Of a stretch of 64,000 nt of DNA, positions 9,460 to 18,222 are shown in pieces (position 1 is the first letter of the stretch; each line of letters starts with the position of its first letter). The translations under genes were made by a program, and so were the position numbers. The notes beneath the pieces are model-generated. The model worked only from the letters and a program-made list of their open reading frames with translations. It was not told the DNA's origin and ran no database searches. The DNA is taken from assembly GCF_900091565.1 (NCBI RefSeq), contig NZ_FMCV01000017.1, forward strand, positions 78,708 to 142,707, read 5' to 3'. The DNA comes from Micromonospora marina (GTDB lineage Bacteria > Actinomycetota > Actinomycetes > Mycobacteriales > Micromonosporaceae).

Positions 9460-11934
9460 TCAGGTAACCTGCTCGTCCGCGTCGGCCGGCCCACCGCCGG
9501 CCTCGTGGGCTCCGCCGAGCAAGCGCGCGGCATCGGTCCGGCCGCGTCGCGTACCGCTCTGGTAGGAGCTCATCATCCGGCGCACCTGCTCCGGTGCACG
9601 CGCCGTGTCGTCGTCGGCGGCGTCGTCCGCCGCGGTCTGGTCGTGCCGCAGCTCCGGCACGAGGCTGGCCTGGCGTACCCGGACAGGCAGCCCCGCGTCG
9701 GTGACCGGCGCGGTCTCCGGCTCCGCCGCCGGCGACGCCGCTGCCGGGTCCGTCGGGGCGGCCGAGCGGCGTTCCACCACTGCCAGTTCCGTGGTGGGCC
9801 CGGCCACCGCGGGCTGCCGCTTGCGGGTACGCGCGGGCAGCCCGGAAGGGGTCAGCCGGGGCGCCTGCGCCATCGGCTCCGGCACCTGCGGGGTGGGCTC
9901 GGCCGGCTGGTCGGGTTCGGCGCCGTCGTCCGGGCCGGACGGGGTCGCGGGCCTGTCGCCGTCGCCCTCGCGCGTGCTCCGTGCCGGGTCCGGCGCGGGC
10001 GTCGCGTCCACTGCCGTCCCGGGGGCGGGAAGGGCGTCGGCCTCGTCGGCGCCGGCGGCGGTGATCAGTTCGCGCGGGATCAGCACCACTGCCGTCGTGC
10101 CGCCGTACGCGGACTCCTTGAGCTGCACCCTGACGCCGTGCCGCTCGGTGAGCCGGCTGACCACGAACAGGCCGAGCCGGGCCGCGTCGGCGAGGTTCAG
10201 CTCGGACCGGTCGACGATGCGTGCGTTGGCGGCGGCCAGTTCGTCGGCGCTCATGCCGAGGCCGCGGTCCTCGATCTCGACGGCGAAGCCGTTTGCGACG
10301 AGCTGGCCGCGGACTTCCACTGTGGTCTGAGGCGGCGAGAAGGAGAGTCCGTTCTCGATCAGCTCGGCCAGCAGGTGGATCACGTCACCGACGGCGCGGC
10401 CGGTCAGCGACACCTCGCCGAGCGGGCGCACGGTGACCCGGGTGTAGTCCTCGACCTCGGCGACCGCGCCGCGGACCACGTCGACCATCGGCACGTTGCG
10501 CCGCCAGGCCCGGCCCGGCGTCGAGCCGGAGAGCACGATCAGGTTCTCCGCGTTGCGCCGCATCCGGGTGGCCAGGTGGTCGACCCGGAACAGGTCCTCC
10601 AGTTCCTCGGCGTCGTGTTCCCGCCGCTCCATCGCGTCCAGCAGCGTCAACTGCCGGTGCACGAGCGCCTGGGTACGTCGGGCCAGGCTGAGGAACACGT
10701 CGCGGACACTGCGGCGCAGTTCGGCCTGCTCGACGGCGGTCCGGATGGCGGTCTCCTGGACGACGTTGAACGCCTTGCCCACCTGGCCGATCTCGTCGTC
10801 GCCGAACTGCAGGGGTGGCGCCTCGCGGGCGACGTCCACCTCCTCGCCGCGGCCCAGCCGTTCCACCACGCTCGGCAGCCGTTCGTGGGCCAGCTTGAAG
10901 GCGGCCTCACGCAGCCGTTCGAGCTGGCGGACGAGCGCCCGGGCCGTGGTGATCGAGACGACCACGGAGGCGATGACGGCGATCAGGCCGAGGCCGGCGG
11001 CGAGCACCAGCCGCACGATGACGCCGACGGCGACCGGCGTGGCCCGGGAGACGATGTCCTCACCGCCGGCGAGGATCACCTCCCGCAGGTCGGCCATCGC
11101 CTTCACGGCGGCGGCCTGCCACGCGGCGGCGGTCACCGGCGGGCGCACCTCGACGCCCTTGGCCGCGAGTACCTGGTCCTGGAGCGTGCGGAGCTGCTGG
11201 AACGCGTCGCCCTCGACCATCCGGTCGAAGCGGGCGCGGTCGCCGGGGGCGAGTTCCCGGGCGGTGCGGTCGGCGAGGAACCACTGCGCGCCGACCAGGC
11301 GGGCGAAAGCGGTCTGCTCGCCGACTGTGATCCGGTTGGCGGCGATCGCGCCGGTGAGCAGCGCGTCCTGTTGGGACAGCAGTTCCCGGGACCGGTTGAG
11401 GTCGATGAGCGCGGCGGTGTCCTTAGCGATCTCGTCGTCGTCGAGGCCGCCGAGGGCGTCGAAGACCGCGAAGATCCCGTCGACCGCCTCGTCGTACGCG
11501 ATCAGCGTGCTGGTCCGGTCGATGGTCTTGCGGCCGACGTCGGCGCGTACCTGACCGAGCTGGTCCAGCTCGGTCTTCAGCTCGTCGAGCCGGCTCATCA
11601 GCTCCTCGCTGGCGGGAAGCTCGGTGCGCCAGTCCCGCACCGAGCGCCACAGCGCGCCGGCGGCCTCGTCGGTACGCGCGCGCTGAGCCTCCAGCTCCTG
11701 CAACCGGTCCGGATCGGACTCGCCGAGGTAGCGCAGCGACAGGCGGCGCTCGGCCTGCAACTCCAGCAGCAGCGGGTCGCTCGGCTCGAAGACGCGCGCG
11801 TTGAGCGTCTGCACGCCGAGCAGGTTGAATCCGTCCCGTACGGTTACCCAAGCGGCGAACGCCCAGAGCGCGATCAGCGACGCCAGCAGCGCGATGATCT
11901 TCGTACGGAGATTCGTACTGCGGGAACCCATCAC
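9460..11934 (-). CDS. cvnA: Conservon sensor histidine kinase-like protein CvnA
   Basis: 824 residues. Transmembrane segments at about 13-31 and 302-328 flank an extracellular all-alpha NIT-type sensor domain (33-300). A HAMP-like linker (about 330-400) is followed by a HATPase_c domain (515-620) with the N box LIENGLSFSPP and G box EDRGLGMS. Residues 625-824 are a Pro/Ala/Glu-rich, probably disordered tail. The region before the ATPase lacks a clear phospho-acceptor His motif, as in other CvnA proteins, so it may signal by conformational change. It follows the class II diterpene cyclase by 77 bases on the same strand. Confidence 0.93.
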   Translation of the reverse strand: MMGSRSTNLRTKIIALLASLIALWAFAAWVTVRDGFNLLGVQTLNARVFEPSDPLLLELQAERRLSLRYLGESDPDRLQELEAQRARTDEAAGALWRSVRDWRTELPASEELMSRLDELKTELDQLGQVRADVGRKTIDRTSTLIAYDEAVDGIFAVFDALGGLDDDEIAKDTAALIDLNRSRELLSQQDALLTGAIAANRITVGEQTAFARLVGAQWFLADRTARELAPGDRARFDRMVEGDAFQQLRTLQDQVLAAKGVEVRPPVTAAAWQAAAVKAMADLREVILAGGEDIVSRATPVAVGVIVRLVLAAGLGLIAVIASVVVSITTARALVRQLERLREAAFKLAHERLPSVVERLGRGEEVDVAREAPPLQFGDDEIGQVGKAFNVVQETAIRTAVEQAELRRSVRDVFLSLARRTQALVHRQLTLLDAMERREHDAEELEDLFRVDHLATRMRRNAENLIVLSGSTPGRAWRRNVPMVDVVRGAVAEVEDYTRVTVRPLGEVSLTGRAVGDVIHLLAELIENGLSFSPPQTTVEVRGQLVANGFAVEIEDRGLGMSADELAAANARIVDRSELNLADAARLGLFVVSRLTERHGVRVQLKESAYGGTTAVVLIPRELITAAGADEADALPAPGTAVDATPAPDPARSTREGDGDRPATPSGPDDGAEPDQPAEPTPQVPEPMAQAPRLTPSGLPARTRKRQPAVAGPTTELAVVERRSAAPTDPAAASPAAEPETAPVTDAGLPVRVRQASLVPELRHDQTAADDAADDDTARAPEQVRRMMSSYQSGTRRGRTDAARLLGGAHEAGGGPADADEQVT

Positions 11935-12011
11935 ACCGTCCTGGCCCGGTCTTCGGTCGGTTCGGAATCCGATCGACTCCGGCGCACGCTAGCAGCCGTC
12001 GTGAACCTCAT

Positions 12012-13571
12012 TCAAGCGATCCTGATCATGGTGGGTGCGGCCGCCGTCCGGGCCGCCCCGGCGCGGCCGGAGGCCGCCAGCACCGCGGCACGCACGATCC
12101 GCGTCGGCCGGTAGAGGTCCTTGTCGTGCCATAGTGCCGGTTCGCTGTCGCATCCGTCCAGCTCGGACAGTCGAAGACGCCCCCGCACCAGCGCCGATGT
12201 GATCCGCGGGTCGCCGGGCCGGCCCGCGTCGGCCAGGGCGAGCACCGCGTACGCGGTCTCCTCGGCGGTGCCGTCCCACCGTCCCCAGGAGCCGTCCGGG
12301 CGCTGCGTGTCCAGCAGCCAGGCCACCCCCCGCTCGACCGCGGTTCGCGCCGCGCCGTCCGGCGCGTGGTCGGCGAGCGCCAGCAGCACCGCGTAGGTGG
12401 CGTAGTACGGCGAGGCGTGCCAGCGGTCCTCCCACCGCCCGTCCGGCTCCTGCCGGTCCAGCAGCCACTCGGTGACCCGGCGCCGGGCGCCGGTGACGCC
12501 GGGCGCGCTCGGTTGCTCGCCGAGCGCGTCGAGGACGTGCGCGTTGGTGGTCAGCGACGCCCCGTCCTCTCCCGGCCAGGTGCAGAAGTGCCGTCCGGTG
12601 TCGAACCCGGCCAGCGGCGCGACGCCCGGAGCGCGACCCAGCCGGGCCAGCGCGTAGAGCGTGACGGCGGTGGTGTCGGCGTCGGCGGGCAGGCCGGGCG
12701 CGGTGGCCGCGCCGGATGGTCCGACCGCGGCGCGCAGCTCGGTCAGCACCGGCTCGGGCGCCCCGACCGGCACCCCGGCCCGGACCAGGATGCCGAGCAC
12801 CCAGGCCCGTTCGAACACGGTGATCGGGCTCGCGCAGGGCACCGGCCCGGGCCGGGCGACGGCGTTGAGGTAGTCCAGCACGGGGCCGGGCTCCGGCTTG
12901 CCCAGCCAGGCGGCGGTGGCGGCGGGTGAGGCGCCGACGGCACCACTGGCCGAGGGGCGTACGCCGGGCGCGCGGTACGCCAGCTCGCCCGCCACCTCCA
13001 GCGCGTGCGCCAGCTTCTCCGGCACCGGTCTTCCGGTGGCCAGCAGCCCGCGTACCCGGGTCAGCCGGGCCGGGTCGAGACCGGCGGGCAGCGGCAGGCG
13101 GGCCCGGCCGGCCCACTCGGCCAGCCCGGGTGGCGGCCCGGCCGGACCGTCGAGGTGCCGGTCCACAGCGGTCAGCAGCGCCGGCACGATCAGGTCGGTG
13201 GCGGGCAGGTCCGGCGGGGCGCCGTCGCGCAGGGCGCCGGTCAGATGCGCCAGTCCCCGGTGCGCGGCGGCGGCCGGCGCGGTGGCCGGACCCTCGTGGT
13301 GCAGCACGGCCAGCAGCGCCTCGACCGCGCTCAGCGTCGGCACGAGCGCGTACCCGCCGGGGCCGCCCCAGCCGCCGTCCGGGCGCTGCCGGTCCAGCAG
13401 CCAGGTCACGCGCCGGTCGTGGCCGCCGAGCCAGGGCGCGAGGGCGACCAGCCGTCCGGTCTCGTAGACCGACGGTGACGTCTGCCCCTCCGGCTCGCCG
13501 CCGAGTTCGGTGATCAGGTCGTGCGTGGCCCCGGACCGGGTGGCGGGCACCGGTCCGGCGGTGAGCGTCAC
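12012..13571 (-). CDS. Class II diterpene cyclase (copalyl/labdane-type diphosphate synthase)
   Basis: 519 residues. The general-acid motif is DADTTA (297-302), a DxDD variant with Thr in the fourth place; the middle Asp that protonates the substrate is kept. QW-type repeats RQRPDGGWG (61-69), RQEPDGRWEDRW and TQRPDGSWGRW mark the alpha-barrel beta-gamma domains. Family members cyclise geranylgeranyl diphosphate to a bicyclic diphosphate. The GTG start overlaps the stop of the class I synthase (GTGA), so both are translated together. The similar P450/synthase/cyclase operon of Salinispora makes an isopimarane alcohol; halimane-type products are another option. No GGPP synthase is nearby. Confidence 0.88.
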   Translation of the reverse strand: MTLTAGPVPATRSGATHDLITELGGEPEGQTSPSVYETGRLVALAPWLGGHDRRVTWLLDRQRPDGGWGGPGGYALVPTLSAVEALLAVLHHEGPATAPAAAAHRGLAHLTGALRDGAPPDLPATDLIVPALLTAVDRHLDGPAGPPPGLAEWAGRARLPLPAGLDPARLTRVRGLLATGRPVPEKLAHALEVAGELAYRAPGVRPSASGAVGASPAATAAWLGKPEPGPVLDYLNAVARPGPVPCASPITVFERAWVLGILVRAGVPVGAPEPVLTELRAAVGPSGAATAPGLPADADTTAVTLYALARLGRAPGVAPLAGFDTGRHFCTWPGEDGASLTTNAHVLDALGEQPSAPGVTGARRRVTEWLLDRQEPDGRWEDRWHASPYYATYAVLLALADHAPDGAARTAVERGVAWLLDTQRPDGSWGRWDGTAEETAYAVLALADAGRPGDPRITSALVRGRLRLSELDGCDSEPALWHDKDLYRPTRIVRAAVLAASGRAGAARTAAAPTMIRIA

Positions 13572-14443
13572 CGCACGCCCCAGAAGTCGGTGTTCCGGTA
13601 GAAGCCGGTGGTGAAGCCGAGCTGCCGGGACAGGAAGTCGGCCTCCCGGGGCACCTCGCCGGCCAGCTTCGCCAGCAGGACACGGCAGTGGTCGACCTGC
13701 TCGGCGAAGCGCCGCTCGACCTCGGTCGGGTCGTCCACCAGCAGCAGCGCGTTGAGGTCGCCGGACTCGGCGTCGCGGCGGTGGGTGCCGAGGTCGTTGA
13801 CCAGGCGCAGGGCGCGTTGGACCTCGTCGCCGACCTCGATCAGGCGGGCCAGCGTGGCGGCGTCGGACACCGACCCGGTGTGGATCCAGTGCGCCACGTT
13901 CACCACTGTCGCGGCGAGGTTGTCGGCGTTCGCGAGGTAGTCGGTGAGCGTGGGGCGGGCGGTGTGCCGCCAGTCCCACTCACGGGCCATCGCGTCGAGC
14001 GTGCGTGCCATCGTGTCCCGCCAGTGGCCGCGCAGTGCCGGCCAGGCGGGCGCGGCGGCGACGTCGTCGCGCAGCTCGGCGAGGAACCGGCCCAGCGGGT
14101 CGCCGGACTGGCCGCCGTCGAGCACGTCCAGGCAGACGCCGGTGATCCGGTTCACCTCGGCCCGGCTGGTGGCCTGGTGGTCGACCAGCCAGTCCACGGC
14201 AAATCCCCAGAGCACCGCGCGGTTGGTCACCGCGAGTTCGGCGGCGGTGTGCCAGGGGGCGCTGAACGCCATCGCCTGCGCGATGCTGCTGAACAGCGTC
14301 GCGTCGAACGGGTCGCCGGGGAACAGCTCGGGGTGCGCGGCGGCGGCCTTGCGCAGGCCGCGCTGGCCCTGCGCGGCGAGCGCGCAGACCCGGCCCTGCT
14401 CCGCGGCGACGGCAAGCGGATCGGGGGTGGGTCCGTCGGTCAT
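13568..14443 (-). CDS. Class I diterpene synthase
   Basis: 291 residues, all-alpha terpene synthase fold. The Asp-rich region is GFAVDWLVDHQ (81-91), a weakened D-x-x-x-D form of DDxxD, and the second metal motif is NDLGTHRRD (216-224), fitting ND-x-x-S/T-x-x-x-E/D with Asp replacing the last Glu. It should ionise the bicyclic diphosphate made by the class II enzyme downstream. Its ATG overlaps the P450 stop (ATGA) and its TGA overlaps the class II GTG, so the three genes form one coupled operon. Exact product cannot be read from sequence. Confidence 0.85.
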   Translation of the reverse strand: MTDGPTPDPLAVAAEQGRVCALAAQGQRGLRKAAAAHPELFPGDPFDATLFSSIAQAMAFSAPWHTAAELAVTNRAVLWGFAVDWLVDHQATSRAEVNRITGVCLDVLDGGQSGDPLGRFLAELRDDVAAAPAWPALRGHWRDTMARTLDAMAREWDWRHTARPTLTDYLANADNLAATVVNVAHWIHTGSVSDAATLARLIEVGDEVQRALRLVNDLGTHRRDAESGDLNALLLVDDPTEVERRFAEQVDHCRVLLAKLAGEVPREADFLSRQLGFTTGFYRNTDFWGVR

Positions 14444-15825
14444 GCCCGCTCCGCCCGCCCGGCCGCGACGAGCGTCAGCTCGACCCGTTCGCGCGGCCGC
14501 AGCGCGGCCGCCAGCCGCAATCCGGGTACGCCGGGGCGGTGCAGCCGGAACCGGTAGCGGCTGAGCATGGTGGCGAGGATGAGCTGCGCCTCCAGGTAGA
14601 ACAGGTACATGCCGAGGCACTGGTGCGGGCCGCCGCCGAACGGGAAGTGGGCGTACCGGTGCCGGGTCCGGACCCGCTCGGGGCGGAACCGTTCCGGGTC
14701 GAACTCGTCCGGGCGGTCCCAGAACTGACGCATCCGCTGGGTGATCAGCGGGCTGACCGCCATCGTCGCGCCGGGCTCGATCGGCACGCCGTCGATGACG
14801 TCCCCGTCGACCGCTCGGCGCGGGATGATCCACCCGATCGGGTAGAGCCGCAGCAGTTCGTCCAGCACCATCCGGGTGTACGTGAGCCGGCTCAGGTGCT
14901 CGCGGCGTACCGGCTCGCCGCCGAGCACCTCGTCGATCTCGGCGTAGAGCCGCTCGGCCACCTCGGGGTGCTGGTCCAGGTGGGGCCAGGCCCAGGTGAG
15001 CACGTTGATGGTGGTCTCGGTGGTGGCGGCGAACATCGCCACGGTGTCGTTGCGGACCTGCCGCTCGTCGAGTTGCCGCCCGTCGTCGGTACGGGCCTGC
15101 CAGAGCGTCGAGATGACGTCGTCGCCCTGGTCGGCGGACTCCCGCGTCTCGCGGACGATCGGCACCAGCACGTCGTCGACGATGCGCACGGCGCGGGCGA
15201 ACGTGCGGTCGCCGGGCATCGGCAGGGACAGCGGCGCGAACGGCACGACGATCCGGGGGAGGACGGCGGTGGCGATCCGGTCCTGCGCCTCGATCACGCG
15301 CAACGCGTCCGGCACCGAGATCCGGTCGGCGAAGAGCACCTTCATGATCGCCCGGCTGACGATGCGCGCCTGCTCCACGCCGATGTCGACCGGCTGCCCG
15401 GCGCGGGCCGGCTCGTCCAGTTCGTCGACGGCGTCGCGGATCGCGTCGGCCATCCCGTCGACCAGCGCCTCCACCCGCTTGGCGGTGAACATCGGCTGGA
15501 GCATCCGCCGGCTGGCCGACCAGATCTGCCCCTCGCCGAGGATCCCCTCGCCGAACAGCCGCTTGACCGGGCGCCAGAACAGCCCGTCACCGGCCCGCTC
15601 GTAGTTGTCCGCCCGGTCCCGCAGGACGTGCTGCACGTGCCGGGGGTGGGTGACCAGGTACGGCCGGAACGAGCCGAGGTTGAGCCGGACCAGATCGCCT
15701 CCGGTACGGTTGCCGATGTCGATGAGGGCTCGGGCGGGGTCGCGGAGCACCGCGGGCAGGATCTGCCGCAGCGGCACGGTCCGGGGCCGGCCGGCGGGCC
15801 TCGGTGTGTCCGTTGGTTCGGGCAC
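14440..15825 (-). CDS. Cytochrome P450 of the terpene operon
   Basis: 461 residues. Heme-binding motif FPFGGGPHQC with Cys403, K-helix ELLR (323-326) and PERF (377-380 area) are all present. The I-helix reads FAATTETT (265-272): the family A-G-x-E/D-T has Thr in the Gly position but keeps E-T. It probably oxidises the diterpene made by the two cyclases downstream, as a similar P450 does in Salinispora. Electron partners (ferredoxin, reductase) are not in the window. First gene of the block; a 264-base intergenic region with an AT-rich stretch near 15905-15980 precedes it. Confidence 0.92.
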   Translation of the reverse strand: MPEPTDTPRPAGRPRTVPLRQILPAVLRDPARALIDIGNRTGGDLVRLNLGSFRPYLVTHPRHVQHVLRDRADNYERAGDGLFWRPVKRLFGEGILGEGQIWSASRRMLQPMFTAKRVEALVDGMADAIRDAVDELDEPARAGQPVDIGVEQARIVSRAIMKVLFADRISVPDALRVIEAQDRIATAVLPRIVVPFAPLSLPMPGDRTFARAVRIVDDVLVPIVRETRESADQGDDVISTLWQARTDDGRQLDERQVRNDTVAMFAATTETTINVLTWAWPHLDQHPEVAERLYAEIDEVLGGEPVRREHLSRLTYTRMVLDELLRLYPIGWIIPRRAVDGDVIDGVPIEPGATMAVSPLITQRMRQFWDRPDEFDPERFRPERVRTRHRYAHFPFGGGPHQCLGMYLFYLEAQLILATMLSRYRFRLHRPGVPGLRLAAALRPRERVELTLVAAGRAERA

Positions 15826-16089
15826 CTGAACGCTCCCTCGGTTGACTCAGGGTCGCGACTCCGTATCGACCCGTGACGTTGCCCGCGAGCATGCCATCCT
15901 GAGCGGCAGATCAAAAGGCAGGTCGGAGGATATTTCACGTAACAACAATCTCTTTGTCGAAAATGGAGCCCGTGGGATGTGCGTCACTGCCGTACACAGT
16001 GGCCGTTGCGGAGAGCGAGCGACGCTCACCTCCGCGCGGACGGCGGCAGAAAGCGGGCGCGGACCCGTCCGCTGTGCCAAGCTTCGGGC

Positions 16090-16338
16090 ATGGACGACAA
16101 GACCATCCTCAGCCGGATCTCGGAACTCGTCGACGAGGAGCACCGGCTGCGTGCCGACGCGCAGCAGCACGAGGCCGGCACCGACGACGAGGCGCGGGAG
16201 CGGCTGCGCGCGCTGGAGGAGTCGCTGGATCAGTGCTGGGACCTGCTGCGCCGCCGCCGGGCGGCCCGTCAGGCGCACGGCGACCCGGACGCCCAGGGCG
16301 AGCGTCCGGTGCCGGAGGTCGAGCGCTACCTCCAGTGA
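16090..16338 (+). CDS. DUF2630 family protein
   Basis: 82 residues, MDDKTILSRISELVDEEHRL, with a highly charged helical hairpin and a C-terminal LDQCWDLLRRRRA segment. These match DUF2630, a small conserved actinobacterial family with no assigned function. Heptad-like spacing (L, I, L, L) suggests a two-helix coiled coil. No membrane segment. Preceded by the terpene operon promoter region and followed by a hairpin terminator shared with the RIO kinase gene. Confidence 0.88.
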   Translation: MDDKTILSRISELVDEEHRLRADAQQHEAGTDDEARERLRALEESLDQCWDLLRRRRAARQAHGDPDAQGERPVPEVERYLQ

Positions 16339-16352
16339 CCCGGACCGGACCG

Positions 16353-16382
16353 GCGTCCCGGGCGGTCTCCCGCCCGGGACGC
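16353..16382. terminator. Bidirectional hairpin terminator
   Basis: GCGTCCCGGGCGG (16353-16365) and its perfect reverse complement (16370-16382) flank a TCTC loop. It sits between the convergent DUF2630 and RIO kinase genes. No U-run follows, as is common for actinobacterial terminators. Confidence 0.7.
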
Positions 16383-16389
16383 TCGTCGG

Positions 16390-17319
16390 TCAGCGGATGC
16401 CCGCCTCCCGCAGCAGCGCCTCGGTCAGCGCCGCCGGGTCGGTCACCGTCGCGGGCATCCCGCGCGCGGTGAACCAGGCGGCCACCACCCGCACGTCGCG
16501 GGCCAGGAAGTCGGCCCCCTGCGGGTTCGCCACCACGTCGACCACCTGCGGCAGGTCGATCATCACCAGCCGGCCCGCGTGCACCAGCAGGTTGTACGGG
16601 GACAGGTCACCGTGTGCGTACCCGGCCCGGGCGAGCACCGTCAACGCCTCCACGAGCTGGTCCCACAGGTCGCGCAACCCGTCGTCGTCGGGCCGGGTCT
16701 GGGCCAGCCGCGGCGCGGCCTCCCCCGCCTCGGCGTCGCCGACGAACTCCAGCATCAGCTCGGTGCCGAGCAGCTGCACCGGGTAGGGCACCGCGATCCG
16801 CCCGGAGGCGGCCCCGATCTCCCAGAGCTGGGACAACGCGGCGAACTCGGCCGCCGCCCACTGCCCGGCGATCATCTGCCGGCCGAACGCGGTGCGGCCG
16901 GTCATCGCCCGCATCTCGCGGGACCGGCGCACCCGGCGGCCCTCCAGGTAACCGGCGTCGCGGTGGAAGAGCCGGTGCTGGGCGTCGCGGTACCGCTTGA
17001 CCGCCAGCAGGCAGGCGCGGTCGGTGCCCGGCACGGCGCGGCGGACCAGGTGGACGTCCGCCTCCTTGCCGGTCTTGAGCACCCCGAGCTCGGTGTCGCG
17101 GGCGGCCAGCTCGGTGACCAGCCAGTCCGGATGCGGCTCGGGGCCGTGGACGGCCTGATCCCAGGAGGACCAGGCGTCCTCCGCCTCGGGCTCGGCGTCC
17201 GGGTCGGTGAGGGTCGGCGGGGTACGCCGCCCCCGCTTCAGGAAGTCGGGTTCGTCGTCGTCGAAGCGGCTCTTGCCGCGGCCACGGCGCTGCGGCGCCG
17301 GGAGGTCGTGATCGCGCAC
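16390..17319 (-). CDS. RIO-type atypical serine protein kinase
   Basis: 309 residues from a GTG preceded by GAAGGA. The ATP-binding loop is LKTGKEADVHLV (81-92), the catalytic loop YAHGDLSPYNLLV has His236 and Asp238, and the metal-binding IDLPQ has Asp255. This arrangement, without the activation loop and substrate lobe of ordinary kinases, defines RIO1-like kinases. In archaea and eukaryotes they act in small-ribosomal-subunit maturation; the bacterial role is not established. The N-terminal 50 residues are acidic/basic and probably flexible. Confidence 0.9.
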   Translation of the reverse strand: MRDHDLPAPQRRGRGKSRFDDDEPDFLKRGRRTPPTLTDPDAEPEAEDAWSSWDQAVHGPEPHPDWLVTELAARDTELGVLKTGKEADVHLVRRAVPGTDRACLLAVKRYRDAQHRLFHRDAGYLEGRRVRRSREMRAMTGRTAFGRQMIAGQWAAAEFAALSQLWEIGAASGRIAVPYPVQLLGTELMLEFVGDAEAGEAAPRLAQTRPDDDGLRDLWDQLVEALTVLARAGYAHGDLSPYNLLVHAGRLVMIDLPQVVDVVANPQGADFLARDVRVVAAWFTARGMPATVTDPAALTEALLREAGIR

Positions 17320-17518
17320 GGGTGGACATGTCCTTCGATCGAGGCTGGTGGAGGCAGGTGGAACGACCCTGCGAAAACGGCCATGACCGACCTCCTCTCC
17401 TCGACCGGGCACACCCCGGCTGCGCACTCGCGCGGCACCATGCTCGTGCGTCAACCCAGGGCGGGTCAACGGAATTTCGGCGCCGCCGCTCCCGTCGTCC
17501 GGCGTGCCGCCGCAGCGG

Positions 17519-18163
17519 TCAGCCGGCCAGCACGGCCGCGACGGCCGCGATCAGTCCGTCCTCGATCCGGGTGGGCGCGAACCTCGGGTCGGACCAGCGG
17601 CGTCCCCGGTGCAGCCAGACGCTGGGCAGGCCCACAGCTGTCGCGCCGCCGATGTCCGCCTCCGGGCTCTCGCCGACCACCCACGCGCCGCGCAACGGCA
17701 TCCGGGCCCGCTGGGCGGCGAGCGCGAAGATCCTCGGGTTGGGTTTGCTGACGCCCGCCTCCTCGGAGATCACCCAGTCGGCGACGTACCGGTCCAGGCC
17801 GGTCTTGCGGATCTTGGTGTCCTGTTGACGGGACGCGCCGTTGGTGACCACCACCGGCACCCAGCCGGCGTCGGCCGCGATCCGCAGCGCGCAGGCCACC
17901 AGCGGGTCCAGCCGCATGTGGGCCACCACGCCGTCGTGCAACTCGTCGACCAGGTCGATCGAGGGGATGCGCAGCGCGTACCGGTCGCGGATCGCGTCCG
18001 CCACGTCCCACCTGTTGGTCAGCCCGTCGGCGTCCACGGACACCAACCAGTCGAGGTCGGCCGGGGGCGCGCCGATGCCGTCCAGGAAGCGTTCTCCCCA
18101 GACGCGGAACGGCCCGTCGCGGTCCAGCAGGGTGTTGTCCAGATCGAGCAGGAGCAACGGCAC
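17519..18163 (-). CDS. HAD family hydrolase
   Basis: 214 residues. Motif I is LDLDNTLLD with the nucleophile Asp7 and acid Asp9, motif II VVVTNGA, motif III Lys in VSKPNPRIF, and motif IV GESPEADI. Together with the helical cap at 20-95 this fits subfamily IA phosphatases such as phosphoglycolate or pyrophosphate hydrolases. Motif IV has Glu where Asp is usual (GDS), a mild departure. Substrate unknown. It lies between the RIO kinase and the nitrilase-family gene on the same strand. Confidence 0.9.
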   Translation of the reverse strand: MPLLLLDLDNTLLDRDGPFRVWGERFLDGIGAPPADLDWLVSVDADGLTNRWDVADAIRDRYALRIPSIDLVDELHDGVVAHMRLDPLVACALRIAADAGWVPVVVTNGASRQQDTKIRKTGLDRYVADWVISEEAGVSKPNPRIFALAAQRARMPLRGAWVVGESPEADIGGATAVGLPSVWLHRGRRWSDPRFAPTRIEDGLIAAVAAVLAG

Positions 18164-18222
18164 CTGGGCACCCTACGGGAAGGGCCGGAGCACCGACAGG
18201 GGCGAGGGCCCCGCCACGGCGA

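Noticed and set aside
9172..12114. Long plus-strand open frame opposite cvnA
   Set aside because: Composition is Gly/Arg/Val-rich with no domain and it covers genes with clear family motifs on the other strand.
15826..16089. Sigma-type promoter for the terpene operon
   Set aside because: AT-rich elements exist near 15905-15980 but no -35/-10 pair with proper spacing was convincing.
17320..17518. Possible gene between the RIO kinase and HAD genes
   Set aside because: Open frames are short, overlap, and show no ribosome site or family pattern.
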